Positions 17,122 to 24,691 of a stretch of 64,000 nt of DNA are shown here, piece by piece. A model generated the notes under the pieces. The model had not been told where the DNA came from, did not search any database, and saw only the letters and a list, made by a program, of their open reading frames with translations. How positions within the stretch are numbered: position 1 is the stretch's first letter; each line of letters begins with the position of its first letter. The position numbers and the translations under genes were made by a program. The stretch covers positions 5,704,001-5,768,000 of the forward strand of contig OZ244818.1 of NCBI GenBank assembly GCA_965220285.1, written 5' to 3'. The DNA is from Bin5 sp009843665. Lineage in GTDB: Bacteria > Chloroflexota > Anaerolineae > Caldilineales > Caldilineaceae.

Positions 17122-18279
17122 ATGAGTCTTGAACAGTTCTCCATAATCGAATCGACGCTGCGTGAGGGTGAGCAGTTTGCCAATGCATTCTTCGACAGCG
17201 GGCAGAAGGACGAGATAGCACGCCTGCTGGATGCCTTTGGCGTCGAGTACCTGGAGTTGACGTCGCCGGCAGCCAGTCCGCAAAGTCGCGCGGATTGTAC
17301 GCGCATTGCCGGCATGGGGCTGGGAGCAAAGCTGCTTACACACACCCGTTGTCACCTAGACGACGCCAGGCTGGCGGTGGACACGGGCGTTGACGGAATC
17401 GATGTTCTTTTTGGCACGAGCAGCTATCTGCGCGAGTTTTCGCATGGCAAGTCGATCCGCGAGATAATCGACAGCGCGGTGCAGGTTATCGAATTCATCA
17501 AGAGCCAGGGATTGGAGGTGCGGTTCAGCAGCGAGGACTCTTTTCGGAGCGACCTAGTCGATCTATTGACTGTTTACCGCGAGGTCGATCAGATTGGTGT
17601 AAACAGAGTCGGGATTGCCGACACGGTGGGAATCGCCACGCCCTTACAGGTCCATGACCTGGTCCGGACATTACGCGGCGTCGTTTCTTGCGATATTGAG
17701 TTTCACGGGCACAACGATACGGGCTGCGCTATTGCCAATTCCTACTGTGCCTTGGCGGCTGGCGCGACCCACGTGGACACGTCAGTGCTGGGGATCGGCG
17801 AGCGCAATGGCATCACGCCGCTTGGCGGCCTCGTAGCGCGCATGTACGCACTCGACCCGGAACAGATTCGCAGCAAGTATAATCTGCCGATGCTGCGCGA
17901 GGTGGAGAACTTCGTCGCGGAGATCGTGGGTGTCGACGTGCCCTTCAACAATTACATTACGGGTTACACGGCGTTCACGCATAAGGCGGGGATCCATGCC
18001 AAGGCGATCCTGAACAACCCGGACACGTATGAGATCCTGGACCCAGAGGACTTCGGCCTGACCCGCTATCTGCACATTGCGCACCGGCTTACCGGCTGGA
18101 ACGCGGTCAAACAGCGGGCTGAGCAGCTGCAACTGGACCTTACCGATCCGCAGGTGAAAGAGGTTACGGCGCACATCAAAGAGGAGGCAGACCAGCGTAA
18201 GTTGAGTCTGGACGATGTTGACGTCTTGCTGCGCGAGTACCACAGCCGAGCAGTGACGGTACATTCGCCGGCTGTGTAG
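17122..18279 (+). CDS. hcs: Homocitrate synthase
   Basis: Condenses acetyl-CoA and 2-oxoglutarate to homocitrate, the committed step of the aminoadipate lysine route (cytoplasm, 385 residues). The ATG at 17122 follows AGGAG; the upstream in-frame GTG at 17077 lies inside the terminator and is rejected. Near the N-terminus ESTLREGEQF is the DRE-TIM metal-binding motif. EFHGHNDTGCAIAN and VDTSVLGIGERNGITPLGG are the metal-binding HxH region and the hallmark of homocitrate rather than isopropylmalate synthases. FNNYITGYTAFTHKAGIHAKAI follows. Overall it resembles the Thermus enzyme by eye. It is the first gene of the lysine operon, 11 bases before lysT. Confidence 0.95.
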   Translation: MSLEQFSIIESTLREGEQFANAFFDSGQKDEIARLLDAFGVEYLELTSPAASPQSRADCTRIAGMGLGAKLLTHTRCHLDDARLAVDTGVDGIDVLFGTSSYLREFSHGKSIREIIDSAVQVIEFIKSQGLEVRFSSEDSFRSDLVDLLTVYREVDQIGVNRVGIADTVGIATPLQVHDLVRTLRGVVSCDIEFHGHNDTGCAIANSYCALAAGATHVDTSVLGIGERNGITPLGGLVARMYALDPEQIRSKYNLPMLREVENFVAEIVGVDVPFNNYITGYTAFTHKAGIHAKAILNNPDTYEILDPEDFGLTRYLHIAHRLTGWNAVKQRAEQLQLDLTDPQVKEVTAHIKEEADQRKLSLDDVDVLLREYHSRAVTVHSPAV

Positions 18280-18290
18280 GGGGACTGGAG

Positions 18291-19655
18291 ATGGGCAAGC
18301 ATTCGACTTCCCAAGAAACGGTGGGCCAGGCGGAATCTGGCGGCAAAGAGGCTCAGACATTTGCACAGAAGGCGCTTGCACGGGCTGCCGGGTGTGAGAC
18401 AGTTGAAGTCGGGGAGGTCGTGGACGTGCGCCCTGACATTGTGTTGAGCCACGACAACACGGCTGCGATCCGGGAGATATGGCAACAGTTTGGGCTGGAG
18501 CAGGTCGCCATCCCGGAAAAGCTGGCGGTCACGCTCGACCATGCGGTGCCGGCGCCGACGACACGGCACGCGCAGAATCACGCTGAGATTCGCGAATTTG
18601 TGCAGGAGCAGGGCATTCGCCACTTTTTTGAGGTGGGGAGGGGGATTTGCCACCAGGTGCTGAGTGAGGAGGCGCTGGTGCTGCCGGGGCAGACAATCCT
18701 GGGCGCGGACAGCCACACTCCGCACTTCGGCTGGTTGGGGGCATTCGGGGCAGGCATAGGCCGCAGCGAGGTTGCGGCTCTATGGGCGACAGGTGAATTG
18801 TGGCTGCGGGTTCCGGAGTCGATCAAGATCGTGCTGGAGGGCGAACTGCCGAAGGGCGTTACGGCGAAAGATTTCGCGTTGCGTATTATCGGTGACTGGG
18901 GCGCTGACGGCGGGCTGTACAGTTCAGTCGAATTCAGCGGCAGCGGCATCGGGGCATTGAGCATCGATTCGCGCATGGCTCTGGCCAATATGATGGCCGA
19001 GTTCGGCGCCAAGTCATCATATGTTCCTCCCGATGGAGGGACACGGTCCTACTTGAAGTCCGCCCTGGAGAGGAGGGCGGCGAGGGAGAAGGATGCGGGA
19101 ACAGCTGAAGATTGTTTCCTACGTTTTGCTGATTTGCAGCTCTTTCCTGATGAGGGAGCCGTGTACGCCGCTACATACGGCTACAACGCCGATGACCTAG
19201 AGCCGACCGTGTCGTGCCCGCACACTGTTGACAATGTGGCACCGCTGTCGGCTGTGGCGGGGACAGTAGTGCAGCAGGCGTTTATCGGGACATGCACGAA
19301 CGGGCGACTTGAAGATTTGGCCGAGGCTGCGGAGATTGTGCAGGGCCGCCAGGTAGCCGCAGGTACACGGCTGCTGGTGATTCCCGCTTCCAGCCTGGTG
19401 TTGCAGGAGGCCTTGGAGCGGGGTTACATTCAGGCGCTCGTTGCTGCGGGCGCCGCGATCGGAACGCCGGGGTGCGGACCCTGCATGGGAAACCACATGG
19501 GTGTGCCGGCAACGGGGGAAGTGACGATTTCAAGCGCCAACCGCAATTTTCGCGGGCGCATGGGCACGACGGAGGCCGAGATCTATCTGGCGAGTCCGGC
19601 GGTGGTGGCGGCATCGGCGGTTGCGGGCAGGATTGCCAATCCGAGAGACATCTAG
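18291..19655 (+). CDS. lysT: Homoaconitase large subunit
   Basis: Converts homocitrate to homoisocitrate via cis-homoaconitate, as the large subunit of a two-subunit 4Fe-4S hydro-lyase with the lysU product. It has 454 residues, similar to LeuC-type enzymes. VTLDHAVPAP and LGADSHTPHFGWLGAFGAGIG are the substrate-binding blocks. FIGTCTNGRLEDL near residue 331 and GTPGCGPCMGNHMG near 392 hold the three cluster cysteines. The N-terminus has about 30 extra polar residues before KALARAAG. A distinct leuC is present at 50794, and its clustering with hcs, lysW and lysX assigns this copy to lysine synthesis. It starts 11 bases after hcs. Confidence 0.93.
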   Translation: MGKHSTSQETVGQAESGGKEAQTFAQKALARAAGCETVEVGEVVDVRPDIVLSHDNTAAIREIWQQFGLEQVAIPEKLAVTLDHAVPAPTTRHAQNHAEIREFVQEQGIRHFFEVGRGICHQVLSEEALVLPGQTILGADSHTPHFGWLGAFGAGIGRSEVAALWATGELWLRVPESIKIVLEGELPKGVTAKDFALRIIGDWGADGGLYSSVEFSGSGIGALSIDSRMALANMMAEFGAKSSYVPPDGGTRSYLKSALERRAAREKDAGTAEDCFLRFADLQLFPDEGAVYAATYGYNADDLEPTVSCPHTVDNVAPLSAVAGTVVQQAFIGTCTNGRLEDLAEAAEIVQGRQVAAGTRLLVIPASSLVLQEALERGYIQALVAAGAAIGTPGCGPCMGNHMGVPATGEVTISSANRNFRGRMGTTEAEIYLASPAVVAASAVAGRIANPRDI

Positions 19656-19743
19656 CAATAGAGCCAGAACGGGCAGAAGCGTCACTTAGCAGAGCCGCGA
19701 TCGAATTGGTCGCCTGGACTAGCGTGAGGGCTGGAGGATATTG

Positions 19744-20247
19744 GTGATTCGGGGCAGGGCCTGGAAGTACGGGGACAACGTCAATACTGATGTGCTGTTT
19801 CCGGGCAAGTATACGTATACGGCCAAAGGACGCGAAGAGATTGCCAGCCACGCGCTGGAGGACCTGGATCCCGATTTCGCGTCTAACGTGGGCGTAGGGG
19901 ACGTGATCGTGGGCGGCCGCAATTTTGGTTGCGGGTCCAGCCGTGAGCAGGCGGCGACATGCCTGGTCTACAACGAGGTCAGCGCGGTGATTGCGGAGAG
20001 CTTTGCGCGGATTTTCTACCGCAACGCCATCAATAACGGGTTGCTCGCAATCGTCTGTCCTGAGGCCGCGCAGGCGATCCAAGGGCAGGAATACGTCTCG
20101 GTTGACCTGGAGGGGAGGGTGATCGAGTGCGCCTCCGGCCGGTTTGAGTTCCCGCCAATGAGCGCTACCGTGCAGGAGATTCTGGAGGCAGGAGGTCTGG
20201 TCGAACATGTCAAGCGGAGGCTTTCGTCAGCGCGTTCGGCCTCGTGA
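19744..20247 (+). CDS. lysU: Homoaconitase small subunit
   Basis: Small (swivelling) subunit of homoaconitase, 167 residues, LeuD-like. The GTG at 19744 is preferred over TTG at 19741 because GGAGG at 19733-19737 then has a 6-base spacing. DNVNTDVLFPGKYTY near the N-terminus and VGGRNFGCGSSREQAATCL near residue 60 are the family's substrate-specificity and phosphate-binding loops. AINNGLLAIVCPE follows. The YTY of the recognition loop differs from LeuD (compare 52197), as expected for a longer substrate. Its TGA overlaps the GTG start of the next gene. Confidence 0.92.
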   Translation: MIRGRAWKYGDNVNTDVLFPGKYTYTAKGREEIASHALEDLDPDFASNVGVGDVIVGGRNFGCGSSREQAATCLVYNEVSAVIAESFARIFYRNAINNGLLAIVCPEAAQAIQGQEYVSVDLEGRVIECASGRFEFPPMSATVQEILEAGGLVEHVKRRLSSARSAS

Positions 20248-20774
20248 GCCAGTTCGAGAGGAGTCTAAGGAATTGGAAGCGAACTGTTGCCAATGGAAGC
20301 GTATTTCTGCCTAAGCAGTTGCTAAAGTTAGCAAGGTTGCTGCATTTCGTTCACCGGCTGCTGTGGAGATTGACAAGACCAACGACTGTGGGCGTCCGGC
20401 TGTTGGCAGTCAAGGATGGAAAGGTACTACTGGTCAAGCACACCTATCTTGACGGCTGGTATCTTCCCGGGGGCGGTGTGCAGCCAGGAGAGACCTTGCG
20501 TGATGCCATCGCACGGGAGGCTGCAGAGGAGGCGGGAGTCGAATTGCACGAGCTGCGGCTTTTCGGCGTTTACAGCAGTTTTCTTGAGGGGAAGAGCGAC
20601 CATATTGTCGTCTTTGTGTGCGAGGCGTTTACCTGGAGAAAGGTCAGTAGCCGGGAAATCGAGAGCGTCGACTGTTTCGCACTTGGCGAACTGCCTGAGG
20701 GCACTTCCACCGTCACACGCAGACGAATCGCAGAGTATACGGCGGGCGAGGAGGCCGTTTCGGCGCCCTGGTAA
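20244..20774 (+). CDS. NUDIX hydrolase within the lysine operon
   Basis: A 176-residue hydrolase with a full Nudix box, GGGVQPGETLRDAIAREAAEEAG, near residues 77-99 (here GX5EX7REXXEEXG). It would cleave a nucleoside diphosphate linked to some other moiety. An N-terminal basic helical region (about 40 residues) precedes the domain. The start GTG overlaps the stop of lysU, so translation is probably coupled. No known step of lysine synthesis needs a Nudix enzyme, so this may be a housekeeping passenger or an unrecognised accessory. The substrate cannot be predicted. Confidence 0.88.
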   Translation: MSQFERSLRNWKRTVANGSVFLPKQLLKLARLLHFVHRLLWRLTRPTTVGVRLLAVKDGKVLLVKHTYLDGWYLPGGGVQPGETLRDAIAREAAEEAGVELHELRLFGVYSSFLEGKSDHIVVFVCEAFTWRKVSSREIESVDCFALGELPEGTSTVTRRRIAEYTAGEEAVSAPW

Positions 20775-20835
20775 GCAATCATTAGTTGGAACTCATTTCA
20801 GTCAGAGGAATCAAAACCACATCAGGAGAAGTAGC

Positions 20836-21021
20836 ATGGCAGTTCAAACCGTTACCGCTGTGGCCGAATGTCCGGAGTGCTTCGGCGAGGTCGAACTCAA
20901 CGACGTGATGGAGAACGAAATCGTCCAGTGCGGCGAGTGCGGCGTGGACCTGGAGGTCATAGGACTTGACCCGGTAGCGCTGGATCTGGCTCCGGAAGAG
21001 GACGAGGACTGGGGAGAATAG
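20836..21021 (+). CDS. lysW: LysW amino-group carrier protein
   Basis: Acidic 61-residue carrier on whose C-terminal glutamate alpha-aminoadipate is attached so that later lysine intermediates stay protected. Four cysteines in two pairs (C12, C15, C32, C35) form the zinc-binding fold. The C-terminus ends EDWGE, the conserved attachment motif. The ATG at 20836 follows AGGAGA. It lies directly before lysX, its ligase, with 5 bases between them. The carrier diagnoses the AAA/LysW lysine pathway of Thermus and many Chloroflexota; in some archaea it also serves arginine synthesis. Confidence 0.96.
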   Translation: MAVQTVTAVAECPECFGEVELNDVMENEIVQCGECGVDLEVIGLDPVALDLAPEEDEDWGE

Positions 21022-21026
21022 GAACG

Positions 21027-21905
21027 ATGCGAGTTGGCATCCTTTACAGCCGCGTGCGCGCCGAGGAAAAGCTGCTGTTCGAGGAGTTCAAGCTGCGGGG
21101 CGCTGAGTTCGACCTGCTCGACGACCGCAAACTGATCTTTGACATTACGGGCGGGAAGGATTCGACGTGTTACGACGAATACGATGTGATCCTCGAGCGC
21201 TGTATCCATCACGGGCGGGCGCTGGTCAGTCTGCGGATTCTAAACGATCGCGGCATTCCGACGGTAAACTCTGTGCAGGTAGCGGACGTGTGCGGCGACA
21301 AGCTGCAGACTACGAGCGCGCTGACGGCGGCCGGCATTCCATCACCGCGCACGAAGGTGGCCTTCACGGCCGAGAGCGCGCTGAAGGCGATGGAGGAGCT
21401 GGGGTATCCGGTTGTGATGAAACCGTCGATCGGGTCGTGGGGGCGGCTATTGAGCAAGATCAACGACCGCGAGGCCGCCGAGACTGTTCTGGAGCACAAG
21501 GAGGTACTGGGTACGTACCATCACAGCATTTTCTACATTCAGGAATACATCGAGAAGCCGGGGCGCGATATTCGCGCATTCACCGTTGGCAGTGAAACTA
21601 TCTGCGCGATTTACCGGGATTCGCCTCACTGGATTACGAACACGGCGCGCGGCGGTCAGGCCTCGGTCTGTCCGGTAACGCCGGAACTGAATGACCTGTG
21701 TGTGCAGGCCGCGAGGGCGGTCGGGGGCGGATGCGTTGCCATCGACGTTTTGGAGGACCCGGATCGCGGACTTCTGGTGAACGAAGTGAATTACACCATG
21801 GAGTTTCGAAACAGCGTGCTGCCCACTGGGGTCAACATTCCAGGCCGAATCGCCGACTTTGCCATGCAAGTAGGGCGCGAAGGTTGGGATGCAGCAAACA
21901 GCTAA
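21027..21905 (+). CDS. lysX: LysW-aminoadipate ligase
   Basis: ATP-grasp enzyme that joins alpha-aminoadipate to the C-terminal glutamate of LysW, using ATP (292 residues, cytoplasm). The N-terminus MRVGILYSRVRAEEKLL is typical. VVMKPSIGSWGRLLSKIND near residue 130 and FYIQEYIEKPGRDIRAF near 170 are ATP-binding elements. VNEVNYTMEFRNSVLPTGVN near residue 252 is the metal- and substrate-binding block. Bacterial RimK-like paralogs are the alternative, but the adjoining lysW and this C-terminal motif decide. It overlaps or closely abuts the next gene. Confidence 0.95.
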   Translation: MRVGILYSRVRAEEKLLFEEFKLRGAEFDLLDDRKLIFDITGGKDSTCYDEYDVILERCIHHGRALVSLRILNDRGIPTVNSVQVADVCGDKLQTTSALTAAGIPSPRTKVAFTAESALKAMEELGYPVVMKPSIGSWGRLLSKINDREAAETVLEHKEVLGTYHHSIFYIQEYIEKPGRDIRAFTVGSETICAIYRDSPHWITNTARGGQASVCPVTPELNDLCVQAARAVGGGCVAIDVLEDPDRGLLVNEVNYTMEFRNSVLPTGVNIPGRIADFAMQVGREGWDAANS

Positions 21906-23034
21906 TTCTTGGACAGAGAAGCAGACCGTTACCAGAGATAGCGATCAGGACATGGGGAAAGCAAGTCCAAGGGGTAGGACTACAGTATCTATACTCGGCG
22001 CCAGCGGCTATGCCGGCGGCGAGTTGCTGCGGCTCTTGCTTGACCACCCACATGTCGACATCGCGCAGGTAACAAGCGAACGGAACGCTGGGTCATTCGT
22101 TCACTTCACTCATCCTAACTTGCGCGGGCGTACGAGACTGAAATTCGTCAGCGCCACCGAGTTGGAACCGTGTGACCTGCTGGTGCTGGGCCTGCCCCAC
22201 GGCGGCGCAATGGGGCGAATCAACGAATTTACAGAAATGGCGGATCGAATTATCGATTTGAGTGCCGACTTCAGACTAGGGGACGCCCAAGCCTACGTAG
22301 AATGGTACGGCAAGGCGCACAGTGCCCCTGGCTGGCTCGGAAAGTTTGTCTACGGTCTGCCGGAGTTGTTCCGCCAACAGATCTGCGGCGCACGCTATGT
22401 GAGCGGGGTTGGGTGCAATGCGACTGCGAGTGTGCTGGCGGTGTGGCCGCTCTTTGCAGCGGGGCTGGCTGACCCGGGGCGAGACTTGATCTGCGAGGTG
22501 AAGGTCGGGAGCAGTGAGGGAGGCAATCGCGCCGGTGACGCGACTCACCACCCGGAGCGGGCAAGGGCGATGCGCAGTTTCGCGCCTACAGGTCACCGGC
22601 ATACGGCAGAGATTCTGCAGGCCCTGGCACTGTCCGAGGCTGATGACTACGGCGCCGCAGCCGCCCATATGAGTGCGACTGCGGTCGACAATGTGCGGGG
22701 TGTGCTGGCAACGGCGCATGTCTTTGTCAAGGCGGGTGTCAGTGAGCGCGACCTGTGGCGGGCGTACCGCCAAACTTACCGGGACGAGCCGTTTGTGCGC
22801 ATTGTTAAGGAGAAGACCGGCATCTACCGTTACCCAGAGCCGAAGATTCTGAGCGGTAGCAACTACGCAGACGTCGGATTCGAACTGGATGAACGGACGG
22901 GACGTGTGGTGGCGCTTTGCGCCATTGACAATCTGGTCAAGGGGGCGGCGGGCAGCGCTCTTCAGAGCCTGAATCTGATGTGCGGATGGGAGGAGACGAC
23001 GGGACTGGGTTTCCCGGGGTTGCACCCGGTCTAG
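21889..23034 (+). CDS. lysY: LysW-aminoadipate semialdehyde-forming reductase (ArgC-type)
   Basis: NADPH-dependent reductase converting the carrier-bound aminoadipyl phosphate to the semialdehyde; homologous to ArgC. ILGASGYAGGELLRLLLDH is the Rossmann-fold loop. VSGVGCNATASVLAVWPL near residue 170 carries the catalytic cysteine, and HRHTAEI the catalytic histidine region. The start is ambiguous. The ATG at 21889 overlaps lysX by 17 bases and has AAGG at good spacing. The ATG at 21952 gives a more usual N-terminus but a cramped ribosome-binding site. It might also serve arginine synthesis on LysW or acetylglutamate. LysZ, the kinase providing its substrate, is not in the window. Confidence 0.92.
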   Translation: MQQTANSWTEKQTVTRDSDQDMGKASPRGRTTVSILGASGYAGGELLRLLLDHPHVDIAQVTSERNAGSFVHFTHPNLRGRTRLKFVSATELEPCDLLVLGLPHGGAMGRINEFTEMADRIIDLSADFRLGDAQAYVEWYGKAHSAPGWLGKFVYGLPELFRQQICGARYVSGVGCNATASVLAVWPLFAAGLADPGRDLICEVKVGSSEGGNRAGDATHHPERARAMRSFAPTGHRHTAEILQALALSEADDYGAAAAHMSATAVDNVRGVLATAHVFVKAGVSERDLWRAYRQTYRDEPFVRIVKEKTGIYRYPEPKILSGSNYADVGFELDERTGRVVALCAIDNLVKGAAGSALQSLNLMCGWEETTGLGFPGLHPV

Positions 23035-23142
23035 CCAGGACGAAGTCAAGGGGGCACGACGGATTGAATTCCGGGATAGCGGGGAGAAGCCTCGACCTCG
23101 TTTGCGCCAGTTTACGGGATGAGTGTATAGGTACGCACGATC

Positions 23143-23712
23143 ATGACGGAGCGGAAGTCGGTCGTCTCTTTCCTGTGGACGCCTAGCCGAAGACGGCTCA
23201 CGCTTGCCCTTGATGGTAACGCGGAGATCGCGGTGCGGCGTCTTGAGGATGAGCTGAGCTCCAGCGAGGAAGTCAGCGGGCGTGTAGCGCAACGAGCGGT
23301 GAAGATCAGACGTATTCCAGAAAAGTCAACTGTCAAGGGCATTTTCGCGACGTACTTTTACGCAGTTGTCCAGGAAGATGGTAAGAACTGCCGTCTGGTG
23401 GGTCACTTTCAGTGGCATCCGGTCGGTCGCATCTATGCCGTCGCCTGGATGGTGCTGAGCGCCGTGATTCCACTGGCGTTCCTGGTCGCGGGGGCCTTGC
23501 GCGGGACTCCGGAAAGCACTGCCCGAGACGCGCTGCCCTATCTGATTCCCGTGCTACTGCCTTTGCTTCTCACGGGAATGCTTTACTTACAACGCAGGCG
23601 CGATTTGCCTGACGAAGAGGCGATACGCCGCTGGCTTGCAGGATTGAGAGCTGGCTGGCAAGAGATTGAAACGGAATCCATAGCTTCCAGTGAGCGAGAG
23701 CCCACGGGCTGA
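23143..23712 (+). CDS. Small membrane protein of unknown function
   Basis: 189 residues, not recognised. A polar N-terminal domain of about 95 residues contains a basic stretch (RRLEDEL, RRIPEKSTVKG) and FYAVVQEDGKNCRLVGHFQW. Two adjacent hydrophobic segments follow: VAWMVLSAVIPLAFLVAG near residues 103-121 and LIPVLLPLLLTGMLYL near 134-150. The C-terminal tail is cytoplasmic-looking (RRRDLPDEEAIRRWL). It probably sits in the cytoplasmic membrane with both ends inside. It lies 108 bases after lysY and 29 bases before the MOSC gene, possibly cotranscribed with the latter. Confidence 0.75.
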   Translation: MTERKSVVSFLWTPSRRRLTLALDGNAEIAVRRLEDELSSSEEVSGRVAQRAVKIRRIPEKSTVKGIFATYFYAVVQEDGKNCRLVGHFQWHPVGRIYAVAWMVLSAVIPLAFLVAGALRGTPESTARDALPYLIPVLLPLLLTGMLYLQRRRDLPDEEAIRRWLAGLRAGWQEIETESIASSEREPTG

Positions 23713-23741
23713 CCCGTTGGGAACAGAATAGGAGTAGATCG

Positions 23742-24287
23742 ATGTCAACGGTAACCCACCTAGAAATGGCGGAACTGGAGCAGAATCTGGACGAGATCCG
23801 GCGTTCACCCCAAGAAGAGGGCAAGCTGGCCCTGATCGTAAGACGACCCCAATCGGGGGAGCGGGAAGTGATCGAAGTCGGCGAACTCACGGTGGCCGAG
23901 GGGCTTGCCGGCGACAACTGGAGTACGCGCACTCCGGATGTTCCTCTTGAACCTGAACGGCAGCTTACGATTATGAATTCGCGCGTTGCGGGGCTGCTGG
24001 CACAGGATGAGGACCGCTGGGAGCTGTTCGGGGATCAGCTCTATATCGACCTTGAACTGAGCGAGACGAACCTGCCCGTTGGTACGCGCCTGGAATTGGG
24101 GGGCGCGGTGATCGAAGTGACGCCCATCGACCATACCGGTTGCAAGAAGTTTGCGGAGCGGTTCGGCGTTGACGCGGTGAAGTTCGTCAGCACTCCGGAA
24201 GGCAAGGAGATGCGGCTGCGCGGGATGTATGCGAAGGTGGTCCAACCCGGACCGATCAGGGCGGGTGACAGGGTCCGGAAACTCTGA
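23742..24287 (+). CDS. MOSC-domain protein
   Basis: 181-residue stand-alone MOSC domain, the fold of the molybdenum-cofactor sulfurase C-terminus, used in sulfur-carrier and detoxification roles. GEREVIEVGELTVAEGLAGDNW and LGGAVIEVTPIDHTGCKKF are characteristic. The cysteine near residue 134 (HTGCKKF) is the conserved sulfur-accepting site. The C-terminal RGMYAKVVQPGPIRAGD is also typical. The first 25 residues are a helical extension. The specific substrate is unknown; related proteins act on sulfur or amidoxime substrates with molybdoenzymes, none of which is encoded nearby. Confidence 0.9.
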   Translation: MSTVTHLEMAELEQNLDEIRRSPQEEGKLALIVRRPQSGEREVIEVGELTVAEGLAGDNWSTRTPDVPLEPERQLTIMNSRVAGLLAQDEDRWELFGDQLYIDLELSETNLPVGTRLELGGAVIEVTPIDHTGCKKFAERFGVDAVKFVSTPEGKEMRLRGMYAKVVQPGPIRAGDRVRKL

Positions 24288-24691
24288 AGGCTCGCATCTG
24301 CTGCTATGCCATCCTATCGAATTGCACTGGGATGGAGCCTCTGTCCATTCCATGCGCGGACCGCGCCGCACGGCAGTGGCCGCAGATCCAACCCAGCGCC
24401 AGCTGGAGTTTGAACCGAATCTGTCGGTGAACACGATGGATTTTCCCCGTTCCAGGTTTGTATTTTAGTGTCAAATCACTTTCTGGCAGAGGCCGCCGAA
24501 GCCTTCTGCCTGTCAAAGGAGTTTCGACTCGATTCGCCTTTCTCCGAGCAGGCTTGTCTCACCAGATTCATTGAAACTACCGGGCGACCGGAAGCAATGG
24601 GACCCGGCGAGGCGCGCTGGCAATAGCGCCAATACAAGTGAATATGATACACTGGTTTGGCTGAGCACCCTTACTAAACCGGATTTGAAGA
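24288..24691. other. Intergenic region before the ABC exporter genes
   Basis: About 400 bases without a supported gene. TATGAT at 24643-24648 could be a -10 box for the exporter operon but no matching -35 was found. No terminator or repeat was recognised. Confidence 0.5.
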
